The notes under the pieces are model-generated. The model searched no databases and had not been told where the DNA came from. It worked only from the letters and a program-made list of their open reading frames with translations. Positions 1-9,956 of a stretch of 64,000 nt of DNA are shown in pieces. The first letter of the stretch is position 1, and every line of letters starts with the position of its first letter. The DNA comes from Clostridium tertium (GTDB lineage Bacteria > Bacillota > Clostridia > Clostridiales > Clostridiaceae). The stretch is taken from positions 157,871 to 221,870 of the forward strand of contig NZ_JAGGJY010000004.1 in the NCBI RefSeq assembly GCF_017873245.1. The letters are read 5' to 3'. Position numbers and translations under genes: made by a program.

Positions 1-1522
1 CAGCAGCTGCTGAACTTCCACTTACTTTACTTATGTTATTGCTCCCTGAAGATGTAGTCAAAATATTGATGCCTTCAGTAGCTATATCTGGATTAATTAA
101 TCCATTTGTATTAAATCCCTTTCCTGACGCTGATACTAAACTATTATTTAGTCCATTATAATATGCTACTGTTATTAAATTCTTAGCAGTAGACGGTATA
201 GTTAATGTATTATACGGATTAGGGTTAAGAAATTTTGTACCTTCTGGCAAAGTATACTTATCTTGTAACCATATGTCATACCTTCCATCTGTTATATATT
301 CTCCTCTTAACTTTATCATCCATATTCCTGGCTTTATTTCTGAAAAATTTAATATAAATAATTGATGCCCTGTGAAACTTTCAGGATCATAAGATCTTAT
401 TTCAACTTTAGTATTAATTAAATAAAATATTCTTGTATCTCTAGATTCAATATTTGGAACTATAAACCCCGATTCTTCTCCACTAGGAGCTATTATGTTT
501 AATGACATTTTATTAGGTTTTCGAATCCATATATACATAACAAATATTTTTAATTCTTTAGTCATTAATAGCTCAGAGTTTTTAACTTCTCCTTCATTTG
601 ATATAAAGTTTGTAGAATGTCCCTCATAATTTCCAGCATTACCAGTTCCAGCAACAAAAACAATATCCCTTCTTCTAGCTATTGCTGTTATAAACCTGGC
701 TGTAATATTATGTCTGTCATGGCTACCATTATAGCTTCCGACCCCAATATACAATACAAGAGGCTTTCTTAATTCATATGCTGACCTTCTTAAATATTCA
801 ATTGCAGATAAAACCTCTGAATTATTATAAACCGGCACAACTGGCAAATTATTTTCTCTCAATATTTTTATATAATTAGGAGAAGGTAATAGCTTTACTA
901 TCATAAATTCACAATCATTAGCTATACCTTCGATATTAGAGTCATATCCCCTTGCTCCTATTATTCCAGCCATATTAGTTCCATGTCCTATTTCGTCTTT
1001 ACTTGCTACAATATCATATGGATTATGTCCAATTTTACTACTTTCAATTGCTCTATTTATATCCTCATTAAGGTACTCTGATCCTATATATAAGTTTCCT
1101 TTCCTATTTGTATTAATTGTTTGATCCCATATTTTTATTATTCTAGACGTGCCATCTTCTCTTATAAACTCCTTATTTAAGTAATCTATTCCCGTATCTA
1201 TCATCCCTACGATTATTCCTTTTCCTGTTAAATTCAGATATTTATTAATCTTAACTGCATTTATACCATCTACATTTATAGGTGATGTATCTTGTAATAC
1301 ATAAATAGATCTTGCTTCAATAAAAATAATTGAAGGTACATCTTTTCTTAATCTATCTAAATTTTTTTCTTCTACTGATATAACTGCAAGATTCTCATTA
1401 ATAATATCCCCACAAGCATAATCTACTTTATCAATTTCCTCTTTAAAATTCCCTCTATATTCAATTACAAACCCTGGTGAATTTTCATCTAAATAATTTT
1501 TGCATCCAACAGTATTTTCCAT
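1..1522 (-). CDS. Subtilisin-like serine protease, Csp/S8 family (partial)
   Basis: The frame is open from the ATG at 1522 through the window edge, so the C-terminus is missing. A GAGAGGG ribosome site precedes the ATG. The catalytic triad is visible: Asp109 in GIIVGMIDTGID, His180 in DEIGHGTNMAG, and Ser504 in SGSSAA right at the edge. The roughly 80-residue N-terminal part before the first motif looks like a prodomain; there is no signal peptide. A large insert between His and Ser fits the Csp-type proteases of Clostridium that act in spore germination by activating SleC, but it could be a vegetative paralogue. Subtilase identity is sure; the germination role is inference. Confidence 0.85.
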   Translation of the reverse strand, partial: MENTVGCKNYLDENSPGFVIEYRGNFKEEIDKVDYACGDIINENLAVISVEEKNLDRLRKDVPSIIFIEARSIYVLQDTSPINVDGINAVKINKYLNLTGKGIIVGMIDTGIDYLNKEFIREDGTSRIIKIWDQTINTNRKGNLYIGSEYLNEDINRAIESSKIGHNPYDIVASKDEIGHGTNMAGIIGARGYDSNIEGIANDCEFMIVKLLPSPNYIKILRENNLPVVPVYNNSEVLSAIEYLRRSAYELRKPLVLYIGVGSYNGSHDRHNITARFITAIARRRDIVFVAGTGNAGNYEGHSTNFISNEGEVKNSELLMTKELKIFVMYIWIRKPNKMSLNIIAPSGEESGFIVPNIESRDTRIFYLINTKVEIRSYDPESFTGHQLFILNFSEIKPGIWMIKLRGEYITDGRYDIWLQDKYTLPEGTKFLNPNPYNTLTIPSTAKNLITVAYYNGLNNSLVSASGKGFNTNGLINPDIATEGINILTTSSGSNNISKVSGSSAAA

Positions 1523-1719
1523 ACATACCCTCTCAAAGAAATTAATAATATATCATATGTACTTTTTATCATATCGCTTATAATTTATATATTTATTATT
1601 TAAAATTAAACATTTTATAATTTTAATTCTATTTATTCTGTTCCTTTTAATTCTAATCCGTAAATAACATACAAAATTTGTAAAATACTATTAATCGTTC
1701 GACTTTTTATTTAAATGTA

Positions 1720-1748
1720 TTGCTTTTAATTTACTAATAGTTTATATT
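1720..1748 (+). promoter_or_regulatory. Sigma-A-like promoter ahead of a tiny reading frame
   Basis: TTGCTT (1720-1725) and TATATT (1743-1748) are separated by exactly 17 bases. A perfect AAAGGAGGTGAT ribosome site begins about 30 bases after the -10. The pair suits transcription of the 32-codon frame at 1790. Confidence 0.4.
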
Positions 1749-1789
1749 GTAAATAAATGGAGTATTCCATTTATTGTAAAGGAGGTGAT

Positions 1790-1888
1790 ATAGTTACCTT
1801 CGATGAAATAATAAGCATCATCGCTTATTATTTATTAACATTTTTGTTCCTAAAAATTCATTGTCACTTCACTCAATATAGGAATTAA
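1790..1888 (+). other. Possible holin-like (type I toxin-like) small peptide gene with ATA in place of ATG
   Basis: After AAAGGAGGTGAT the frame reads ATA GTT ACC TTC GAT GAA and goes on for 32 codons. It gives VTFDEIISIIAYYLLTFLFL and a short polar end. Short peptides that begin MVTFE, carry one hydrophobic helix and follow a strong ribosome site are typical of the putative holin-like toxin family. The expected ATG is ATA here, so the gene may be dead, poorly expressed or started at ATA. No conventional start codon lies in frame. The assignment rests on pattern alone. Confidence 0.3.
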
Positions 1889-2225
1889 TAAACACTTCAG
1901 AAAAATCTAATAAATTACATTTAATATGTTCCATTTAGTATACAAATACTTTATTGGAGTATTTAACAAACCTTTTTATAAACATTTCTTAGGATATAAA
2001 ATGCGTATTTTGTATGCTAATTAAAGTATTCTTAAGTTTTTAATAAACAACCGATCTTTCCTTTTAGATGTACAAATGTTTAAAGTGAGTCTCTTATTTT
2101 TTCTAAAAATATACAACTTACTTTAATCTAATATCAAATTATTAGATATTTACCTACTCAAAAAAAGATCCTCATTCAATATACAGATGAGAATAAATAA
2201 AAATATTGTTAGGAGGTAAATATAA

Positions 2226-3704
2226 TTGAAGAAAAACTTTCTTAAAAAAGTTATTTGCACACTTTTGACAGCTTTCGTTACACTTACATCTACTTGATTT
2301 ATTACTAAGGCAGCTACAAATGTTGGTAGTTATAATGCTGGTATTGGAATAAAAAACTGGCCTGCCCAAGTTAATGCTCCCTATGTTGATATGGTTGGCT
2401 GGGTAACTAAAAATGGATATTATATGGGGAATGATGGCGGAGGAGCTGCTAATCTTAAAAAGCTATCAGATGAAACTGGTATAAAATACTTTAACTTAGC
2501 TTTTATACAATCAACTGGTAGTGTTACAAATGGAAAAATCAATTGGGGCTGGGGAGGATATTCTGTTTTAAGCGAAGGTAAAAATGATAATCAATATAAC
2601 GGAATAAAACAGTCTCTAAAAGACCTAAGAGCAATTGGTGGTGATGCAGCTATATCCTTTGGTGGTTCTGGTGGAACTGCATTTTGGCAAACTTCTCAAG
2701 ATATTAATGTTCTTTATAATACCTATTTAGACATAGTGAATGGATATGCATTAACAAGAATAGATCTTGATGTTGAAGGCGGAGCCCAAAATAAACAAAG
2801 CAATATTGCTAATGCAAAGGCTGTAAAGATGTTACAAGATACTACAGGAGTAGAAGTGACATTAACCGTTCCTGTTTTACCATCTGGTTTAACTCAAACT
2901 CAAATAGATTTATTAGATGCCTATTTATCTAATAATGTTACTCTAAAATATATAAATATAATGGCTATGTGCTATGGAAGTAGTACTTTGCTACCTGAAG
3001 AAAATTATGGCACAGCCTCAATACGAGCAATAGACTCAACAAAGAATCAAATAAAAGATTCTTACCAAAAATTTGCTAATACTACTTTATCTGATTCCGA
3101 AGCTTATTCAAAAATTGGTGCTACAGTATCTGTAGGTTATGAAAGTTCTTCAGATCCTATATTTACTCCAGCATGGTCTCAATTAGTAGTCGACCATGCT
3201 AAATCTAAAAATATTGGCATGACTTCTTATTGGTCACTAAATAGAGATTCTCAAATAGAAAATAATCAAGGAATAACTTCTCAGTATGAGCATTCAAAGA
3301 TATTTTCTAAATTCGGTTCACCAGCAATTCCTAGCGACAATACTGCTCCAGTGATTAACGGTGTTATAGATAAACAAATTAATATTGAAGATACCTTTAA
3401 TCCTCTAGCAGAAGTTACTGCATCTGATAAAGAAGATGGTGATTTAACTAGTAAGATTATTGTAAACGGCTTAGTTGATACATCTAAAGCAGGAATCTAC
3501 AATGTAATCTATACAGTTTCTGATAGTAAAGGCCGTTCTACAATAACAGTAATCGATACTTCAGTTCAGACATACATTCCAACTAAAGTATATGTAGCTG
3601 GAGATATAGTTTTATACAACGAAGTTATGTATAAAGCTAAATGGTGGACTCAAGGAGAAACCCCTGGTGCAACTCAATGGGGCCCATGGGAAAAGATAAA
3701 TTAA
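2226..3704 (+). pseudogene. GH18 chitinase with in-frame TGA in its signal peptide
   Basis: A ribosome site AGGAGGTAAATATAA precedes TTG 2226, which starts a signal peptide (KKNFLKKVICTLLTAFVTL). TGA at 2295-2297 interrupts it at codon 24, and the frame then stays open to 3704. The rest is intact: a GH18 barrel with IDLDVE (catalytic Glu184 counted from 2226), one DUF5011 cadherin/Ig-like repeat (about 372-448) and a C-terminal CBM5/12-like chitin-binding module (about 450-492, AKWWTQGETPG). The first internal ATG (2391) would drop the export signal and the first barrel strand. The gene is either newly broken, a base error (GGA to TGA is one change) or read through. Confidence 0.8.
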
Positions 3705-3743
3705 ATAAAATTAGAAATTTATTTGTAAAGGGGTTTTAATATT

Positions 3744-6263
3744 ATGATAAGGAAAAAGATTTATAAAAAATCGAAGCCTATTGTTGCATTAACAGCAATA
3801 GCAGCAATGCTTATAACAGGTGTTACTCCAGTTAGAGCTACTGTTAATTCTAATACCGATTTTGCACCTAATGCAGTTCAACAATCTGATCAAAAATATC
3901 GTAATGTAATGTATTATGGGGACTGGTCAATCTGGGGAGGTCAAGGTAACTTCTACCCTAAGGATATTCCTGCTGATCAATTAACCCACCTTAATTTTGC
4001 ATTCGTAGATTTTGATGCACAAGGTGTTTTAAAATTCACCGATAAAGATGCTGCTACTGGTCATCCTTTAGGAAATGCCGGCGTAACTTATGGTGATGTA
4101 AATGGAGGTATTCTAAATGCATTCCAAGTATTAAAAAGTGAAAATCCTAATTTAAAAATAGGAGTATCTTTAGGTGGCTGGTCTAAATCAGGTGACTTCT
4201 CAGTTATAGCTGCTAATCCATCAATAAGAGCAAACTTTGTAAAAAATGTTATGGCTTTTATTAAATATACTAATATGGATTTTGTTGATATAGATTGGGA
4301 GTACCCAGCTAGTCTTAGAGATCCAGACAAAGTTGATAATACTAACGATGAAGGAACTACTAAAGCAACTCCTGCCGACAAAGAAAACTTCATAATTTTA
4401 TTACAAGATTTAAAGAATGCCTTAAATAAACAAGGTATTGAACTTGGAAAAACTTATGAACTTTCAGTTGCTATCCCTGCTGGTAAGGCTAAAGTTGATG
4501 AAGGTATTGATGTAGCAAAATTATTTAATGTAGTTGATTTTGCTAACATTATGACTTATGACATGGCTGGTGCATGGAGCACAGTTAGCGGTCATCAAAC
4601 AGCACTTTACACTAATCCTAAATCTCCATTTAAAGGAGAATGTCTTTCTGTTGATGAAAGCGTTAATTACTATATTGCAAATGGAGCTAAGCCTGAAAAA
4701 ATAGTTATTGGAGCAGCTTACTACACACGTGGATGGGAAAAAGTAAGTAATAACGGCCCAGATGCTGCTAACCCTGGATTATTTGGAACAGCCGCAGTAG
4801 TTAATAAGGATGCAGACCTTTCTCCAACACCAGGTGCTCTTAATGAAGCTCCTATAAAAAATGGTGAAGGTGGTCGCGCTGGTGGAGTATGGTCATACAA
4901 TGCTCTTAGCCAACTAAAATCAAAATATACTGGTCTAAAAGAATATTGGGACGATAGTGCTAAAGCACCTTATTTATATAATGAAACAACTGGTGCATTC
5001 TTTACCTATGATAATGCAAGATCAATACAAGAAAAAGCTAAATATGTTAAAGAGCATAATTTAGGTGGAATGATTGCTTGGATGGCTTCACAAGATGCTA
5101 AAACAACATCTACTAAACATGATGAACTAACAAAAGTAACCAAGGAAGCATTATTTGGCTCAGGTAGTCTAGACAACTATACCTTAACTTATAATAATCT
5201 TAATATAACTTCTAAATTAACTACAAGTAAACCTGCATGGGGAAGTGGTAGTGTAATAAATTTAAGCTTTACAAATAATGAAAAGCTAAGTGAATCTGGT
5301 GAAGTTCTTAGTTCTGTTGAAACTGCAGCTAAAACTCTAAAAAATGTAAAGCTTTATATTAAGACAAATGGTATTACTATAACAGGTGCTCAACATCCAA
5401 GTCCTGCAGTTAAGCAAGAAAATGGATATTACGTAATAGATTTCTCTGTATCATATGATGGAAAGCTTATGAAACCTGGTCAAACAATATCTTTCGATTT
5501 AAACATTGCTGAATCTATAGATAACCTAAATGGATTAGTAAGTGTTGAATTATCACAAAGAATGTATTCAACATCTCCTGAAATGGGAAGACAATTTATT
5601 TATGGTAGCCCTGTATCTCCAGATGATAATACTGCTCCAGTAATTAATGGAGCTACTAATAAACAAATATATATTGGAGATTCCTTTAATCCTCTAACAG
5701 GTGTTACTGCCTCCGATAAAGAAGATGGAGACTTAACAAACAAAATAACCGTTTCTGGTACTGTTGATACAACTAAAGCTGGATCTTACAATTTAACTTA
5801 CTCAGTTGTTGATAGTAAAGGTTTAAAAGCTACTACAATAGTTACTATAACTGTTTCCGAAAAAACTTCAACTAATACTGCTCCAGTAATTAATGGTGTT
5901 GCTAATAAGGAAATTAAAATTGGATCAGCCTTCAATCCATTAACTGGTGTTACTGCTTCTGATAAGGAAGATGGTGATTTAACTAATAAAATAGTTGTTT
6001 CTGGCACTGTTGATACAACTAAGGCTGGTGCTTACAATTTAACTTACTCAGTTACTGATAGTAAGGGATTAGTAACTACTGCTAAAGCAACAATTACTGT
6101 TGTTAATGATACAACTCCTGAAATCCCAACTTATAGCCCAACAAAAGCTTATGTAGCTGGTGACATTGTTATGTATAACGGAGTTAAATATAAAGCTAAA
6201 TGGTGGACACAAGGTGAAACTCCAGGTGCAAATCAATGGGGTGCTTGGGAAAAAATTAATTAG
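3744..6263 (+). CDS. chiB: Secreted GH18 chitinase with two DUF5011 repeats and a chitin-binding module
   Basis: It hydrolyses beta-1,4 bonds in chitin outside the cell. Residues 1-32 are a signal peptide (cleavage near VRA). GH18 spans about 52-475 with the full DxxDxDxE motif, D179-F-V-D-I-D-W-E186, where Glu186 is the acid. A beta-rich domain of about 150 residues follows, then two DUF5011 repeats (629-705, 711-789) and a CBM5/12-like module (796-839). The ribosome site AAAGGGG precedes ATG 3744, 39 bases after the first chitinase, so the two may be cotranscribed. The architecture matches ChiB of C. paraputrificum as I recall it; the gene symbol is by that analogy. Confidence 0.9.
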   Translation: MIRKKIYKKSKPIVALTAIAAMLITGVTPVRATVNSNTDFAPNAVQQSDQKYRNVMYYGDWSIWGGQGNFYPKDIPADQLTHLNFAFVDFDAQGVLKFTDKDAATGHPLGNAGVTYGDVNGGILNAFQVLKSENPNLKIGVSLGGWSKSGDFSVIAANPSIRANFVKNVMAFIKYTNMDFVDIDWEYPASLRDPDKVDNTNDEGTTKATPADKENFIILLQDLKNALNKQGIELGKTYELSVAIPAGKAKVDEGIDVAKLFNVVDFANIMTYDMAGAWSTVSGHQTALYTNPKSPFKGECLSVDESVNYYIANGAKPEKIVIGAAYYTRGWEKVSNNGPDAANPGLFGTAAVVNKDADLSPTPGALNEAPIKNGEGGRAGGVWSYNALSQLKSKYTGLKEYWDDSAKAPYLYNETTGAFFTYDNARSIQEKAKYVKEHNLGGMIAWMASQDAKTTSTKHDELTKVTKEALFGSGSLDNYTLTYNNLNITSKLTTSKPAWGSGSVINLSFTNNEKLSESGEVLSSVETAAKTLKNVKLYIKTNGITITGAQHPSPAVKQENGYYVIDFSVSYDGKLMKPGQTISFDLNIAESIDNLNGLVSVELSQRMYSTSPEMGRQFIYGSPVSPDDNTAPVINGATNKQIYIGDSFNPLTGVTASDKEDGDLTNKITVSGTVDTTKAGSYNLTYSVVDSKGLKATTIVTITVSEKTSTNTAPVINGVANKEIKIGSAFNPLTGVTASDKEDGDLTNKIVVSGTVDTTKAGAYNLTYSVTDSKGLVTTAKATITVVNDTTPEIPTYSPTKAYVAGDIVMYNGVKYKAKWWTQGETPGANQWGAWEKIN

Positions 6264-6286
6264 TACACTTAACTATTTATAATTTG

Positions 6287-6331
6287 AAGATGGCTAACAT
6301 TTTTGTTAGCCTCTTCTATCATCTTTTTTCA
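6287..6331 (+). terminator. Hairpin with T-run between the second and third chitinase genes
   Basis: GGCTAAC (6292-6298) pairs with GTTAGCC (6305-6311). An outer arm AAGATG/CATCTT extends it, and CTTTTTTC follows. It should end or weaken transcription before the next chitinase, whose start is only about 25 bases on. Confidence 0.6.
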
Positions 6332-6353
6332 ATTAAGATTATGGAGGTAAAAT

Positions 6354-9005
6354 ATGAAAAAGATTAAAATTAAACGAATAGTAACTGGAATAACACTTTC
6401 ACTATTTACACTTTTTAATATATCAATACAACCTCAAGCTGCTGTCACAACTAATAATGAGAATATAACACCAACTGCTTCAGGCATTAACGATACAGAT
6501 TTAAACAGAAAAATAATTGGATATTTCCCTGAATGGGCGTATAAAAGTGAGGCTCAAGGATATTTTGATGCTGCTGATTTGCAATGGGAATCCTTAACTC
6601 ATATTCAATATTCCTTTGGAATGATTGATCCAGCAACTAATAAAATAACACTTGGAGATAAGCATGCCGCTATTGAAGAAACATTTGCAGATCATCCATT
6701 AACTCACAATGGTAAAGCTGTTACTCTTGATCCAACCCTACATTATAAAGGACACTTCAATGTTCTTCAAACAATGAAAAAACAATATCCAAACGTAAAG
6801 CTATTGATGTCTGTTGGAGGATGGGCTGGTAGTAGAGGTTTTTATACAATGCTAGATACTGATCAAGGTATAAATACTTTTGCCGATTCATGTGTTGAAT
6901 TTGTAAGAAAGTACAACTTTGATGGTATAGATATAGACTTCGAATATCCATCTGCAACATCAACTTCTGGTAATCCAGATGATCAAGATTTAGCTGAACC
7001 TAGAAGAGGCAAACTAAATGAAAGATATAATCTATTAATGAAGACATTAAGAGAAAAACTTGATGCCGCTGGAAAGCAAGATGGTAAAAAATATCTTGAG
7101 ACAGCTGCAGTAACTGCATCTTCTTGGGTTCTTGGTGGAATGACTGATAATTCTTATGCTCAATATTTAGATTTTCTTAGTGTAATGTCTTATGACTTCC
7201 ACGGTGGTTGGAATGAGTTCGTTGAAAACTTAGCTAATATCTATCCCGATCCAGCTGATAGAGAAACTATACAAATGGCCATGCCTACATTAAATATGGA
7301 TTGGGCTTATAAATACTATAGGGGAATATTACCTCCTGAAAAAATAATTATGGGAATCCCTTACTATACAAGAGGATGGGAAAATGTACAAGGTGGAACT
7401 AACGGACTACACGGTTCTAGTAAAACACCTGCTACAGGAATATATAACGTTTGGGGCGACGACGTAGATAATAACGGTGTCTTAGACCCTGCAGGAGCTA
7501 ATCCATTGTGGCACGTATTAAACTTAATGGAAAATGATCCAAATCTAAAAGTTTATTTTGATGAAGTTGGTGGAGTTCCATACGTTTGGCAAAATGAAAA
7601 GAAGGTATTCCTATCTTTTGAAAATGAAAAATCAATAGATAAAAGAGTAGAATATATTAAAAACAAAAACTTAGGTGGAGCATTAATATGGGTAATGAAT
7701 GGAGATTTTGGACCAAATCCTAATTATAAACCAGGCTCTACTAATATAAATGAAGGAAAATATACTTTTGGAGATACACTAACAAGTAGATTAAAATCTG
7801 GCTTAGATGCAATAGGAAATTGTAAAGTAACAGATGATTCTATTCCAGGATTATCTCAAACTGATGTAGAGGTTATATTTGGAGGAAAATATGATCATCC
7901 AAATTACACTTATGATATCAAAGTTACAAATAAAACAGATATGGCAATAGATAAAGGCTGGACTGTAAGTTTTGATTTGCCGAAATCAGCAATATTCGCT
8001 CAACCTCAAGGTGGAACTGCAACAATTGAAGATATTGGAGATTTTAATAGAGTTACAATAACATCATCAGGATGGCAAAACCTTGGAGTTGGAGAAACAG
8101 CTTCATTAGCAGGATCAATTAAACTATGCTTTGGAGGAGTAAAAAACTTAACATTTAATGGAATGCTTCCATCAAATGTTCCTTCAAATGGAAACTATGC
8201 TCCAACATTAAAAGGAATTTCAAATACTTCAATAAATTTAGGTGATTCATTTAATCCTTTAGCAGGTATTACTGCTTCTGACAAAGAAGATGGTGACTTA
8301 ACTAGTAAGATCTCAGTTTCTGGATCAGTTAACACATCTAAAGCTGGTGACTATACTCTAAAATACACAGTTACAGACAGCAAAGGATTAGCTACAACTA
8401 AGGAAAGAATAATAACTGTTCTAAGAATATTAGAACCTGGACAACAATTCTATGATTCAAGTAAAACTTACAAATATGGAGATCAAGTTGTTTATAAAGA
8501 TGCCCTATATGAATGTATTTCTTGGTATATACCTCCTACAGATGATGGCTCTCCAGCTAACACAAAATATTGGAAATTAATAAGAGTCCTTCCTGATGGA
8601 TCAACTCCTACTGAAAATACAGCTCCAGTTATTAATGGTGCAGTTAATAAACAAATTAATATCGGTACAAGCTTTAACCCTCTAACCGGTGTTACTGCTT
8701 CTGATAAAGAAGATGGTGATTTAACTAGTAAAATAGTTGTTTCTGGTACTGTTGATACAACTAAAGCTGGTGCTTACGATTTAACTTACTCAGTTACTGA
8801 TAGTAAAGGACTAATAACTACTGCTAAAGCAACAATTACTATTGTTAATGATACAACGCCAGAGATTCCAACCTATAGTCCTACTAAAGCTTATGTAGCT
8901 GGTGACATTGTTATGTATAACGGTGTTAAGTATAAAGCTAAATGGTGGACACAAGGTGAAACTCCTGGATCAAATCAGTGGGGTGCTTGGGAAAAAATCA
9001 ACTAA
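6354..9005 (+). CDS. chiA: Secreted multimodular GH18 chitinase with two chitin-binding modules
   Basis: An extracellular chitinase of 883 residues. Residues 1-30 are a signal peptide (cleavage near QPQA). GH18 spans about 53-480 with D190-G-I-D-I-D-F-E197, Glu197 being the catalytic acid. A beta-sandwich domain (about 485-615) resembles carbohydrate-binding family 2-like folds. Then come DUF5011 (616-693), a divergent CBM5/12-like module (696-746, ECISWY instead of KAKWWT), a second DUF5011 (755-833) and a canonical CBM5/12 (841-883). GGAGG lies 8 bases before the ATG. The last 125 residues are nearly identical to those of the preceding chitinase, which points to gene conversion or duplication. 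The symbol is by analogy with C. paraputrificum. Confidence 0.9.
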   Translation: MKKIKIKRIVTGITLSLFTLFNISIQPQAAVTTNNENITPTASGINDTDLNRKIIGYFPEWAYKSEAQGYFDAADLQWESLTHIQYSFGMIDPATNKITLGDKHAAIEETFADHPLTHNGKAVTLDPTLHYKGHFNVLQTMKKQYPNVKLLMSVGGWAGSRGFYTMLDTDQGINTFADSCVEFVRKYNFDGIDIDFEYPSATSTSGNPDDQDLAEPRRGKLNERYNLLMKTLREKLDAAGKQDGKKYLETAAVTASSWVLGGMTDNSYAQYLDFLSVMSYDFHGGWNEFVENLANIYPDPADRETIQMAMPTLNMDWAYKYYRGILPPEKIIMGIPYYTRGWENVQGGTNGLHGSSKTPATGIYNVWGDDVDNNGVLDPAGANPLWHVLNLMENDPNLKVYFDEVGGVPYVWQNEKKVFLSFENEKSIDKRVEYIKNKNLGGALIWVMNGDFGPNPNYKPGSTNINEGKYTFGDTLTSRLKSGLDAIGNCKVTDDSIPGLSQTDVEVIFGGKYDHPNYTYDIKVTNKTDMAIDKGWTVSFDLPKSAIFAQPQGGTATIEDIGDFNRVTITSSGWQNLGVGETASLAGSIKLCFGGVKNLTFNGMLPSNVPSNGNYAPTLKGISNTSINLGDSFNPLAGITASDKEDGDLTSKISVSGSVNTSKAGDYTLKYTVTDSKGLATTKERIITVLRILEPGQQFYDSSKTYKYGDQVVYKDALYECISWYIPPTDDGSPANTKYWKLIRVLPDGSTPTENTAPVINGAVNKQINIGTSFNPLTGVTASDKEDGDLTSKIVVSGTVDTTKAGAYDLTYSVTDSKGLITTAKATITIVNDTTPEIPTYSPTKAYVAGDIVMYNGVKYKAKWWTQGETPGSNQWGAWEKIN

Positions 9006-9047
9006 ATTAATATAGTTTATCTCTCCTTTAAATATTAAATATATAAA

Positions 9048-9098
9048 AAGACAGTATAGAATTTAATCAATTTAAACTCTATACTGTCTTCTTTTTTA
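9048..9098. terminator. Bidirectional terminator between chitinases and pentapeptide gene
   Basis: AAGACAGTATAGA pairs with TCTATACTGTCTT around a short AT loop. CTTTTTT follows on the plus strand, and a run of T follows on the minus strand. It serves the convergent chitinase and pentapeptide-repeat genes. Confidence 0.85.
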
Positions 9099-9120
9099 TA
9101 AAAATAATAGTTGTATCTTA

Positions 9121-9765
9121 TTACTTAATTACTATATTCATTAATCTAGTTAAATCTAATCCCTGAATGCTAGTTACAATTGCACCTGATAAATCACTTA
9201 TTTCAACATCTATTTCAGTTATATCACAAGTGGTCAAATCCACTTTATTTAATGATGTTTTATTAAAATATGAAGCAGTTAAATCTGTATTATTAAAACT
9301 AACTTTATCAAATTTAACCTGTTGAAATATGCTTTCTTTGAAATTACAATCTTCTATACATACATTCTTTAGCTTTGAATAAGATAAATTTATATATTTT
9401 CCTAGGGAGTCGCGAAACGCGACATCCTTTATATTACACTCATCTAACTTTGCTCCAAGTAATTTACAGTTAACAAACTCTACTCTATGTATACTCCCAT
9501 CACCTAAATCAACATTAGATAAATCACAATTTTCAAATCTTGTATCTAATAAGTCAATATTTCTAAGTGATGAGCTTTCAAATACTACATTCTTAAATAT
9601 ACAAGAATCTATTGTAATTCCTTTACTAATCATATTTTCTATTGCTATATTTTCTACTATTTTATTTTGAATCTTATCAGCTTCAATTATTTCCTCTGTG
9701 ATATCTTCTACTTCTTCAAGCTCATCTAGGAACTTTGGCTTTTGAATATTAACTTTCATTGCCAT
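9121..9765 (-). CDS. Pentapeptide-repeat protein
   Basis: After an acidic 60-residue N-terminus, the protein is a run of A(D/N)Lxx-type pentapeptides: CIFKNVVFES, DTRFENCDLSNVDL, CKLLGAKLDECNIKDVAF and so on. Such repeats fold as a right-handed quadrilateral beta-helix. The function is unknown; some relatives mimic DNA and protect gyrase, but nothing here shows that. GGAGGG lies just before the ATG at 9765, and a second ATG at 9759 is also possible. The upstream in-frame ATG at 9789 overlaps the ribosome site and is unlikely to be used. There is no signal peptide. It is monocistronic between a shared terminator and the kinase gene. Confidence 0.8.
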   Translation of the reverse strand: MAMKVNIQKPKFLDELEEVEDITEEIIEADKIQNKIVENIAIENMISKGITIDSCIFKNVVFESSSLRNIDLLDTRFENCDLSNVDLGDGSIHRVEFVNCKLLGAKLDECNIKDVAFRDSLGKYINLSYSKLKNVCIEDCNFKESIFQQVKFDKVSFNNTDLTASYFNKTSLNKVDLTTCDITEIDVEISDLSGAIVTSIQGLDLTRLMNIVIK

Positions 9766-9956
9766 AAACCCTCCATATACATTAAACATTTTTATAAATT
9801 ATTTCCATTCATAACATATTAATTTTATTATATTACAATATAAAGTTTTAGTTATATAATTTACCTAAAAATTATTAGATAGATATCAATACTATTATAT
9901 TCATATATTTCGTCATTTTATAAATTTAAATATGTATCTATATTAATAGAGCTAAA

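Larger units (their letters stand above)
1523..2225. other. Gene-poor 700-base stretch between subtilase and chitinases
   Basis: No normal coding frame is visible. It holds a promoter-like pair, a strong ribosome site and a 32-codon toxin-like frame (1790-1888, listed separately). Within that frame lies an 11-bp hairpin, 1806-1816 with 1823-1833. The rest is AT-rich sequence that should contain the chitinase promoter, which I could not place. Confidence 0.5.

Noticed and set aside
1806..1833. Intrinsic terminator
   Set aside because: The 11-bp stem is almost all AT, has no T-run and lies inside the small frame, so I do not call it a terminator.
2172..2369. 65-codon minus-strand frame across the chitinase start
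   Set aside because: It lies opposite the ribosome site and signal peptide of the chitinase, has a biased composition and no ribosome site of its own.
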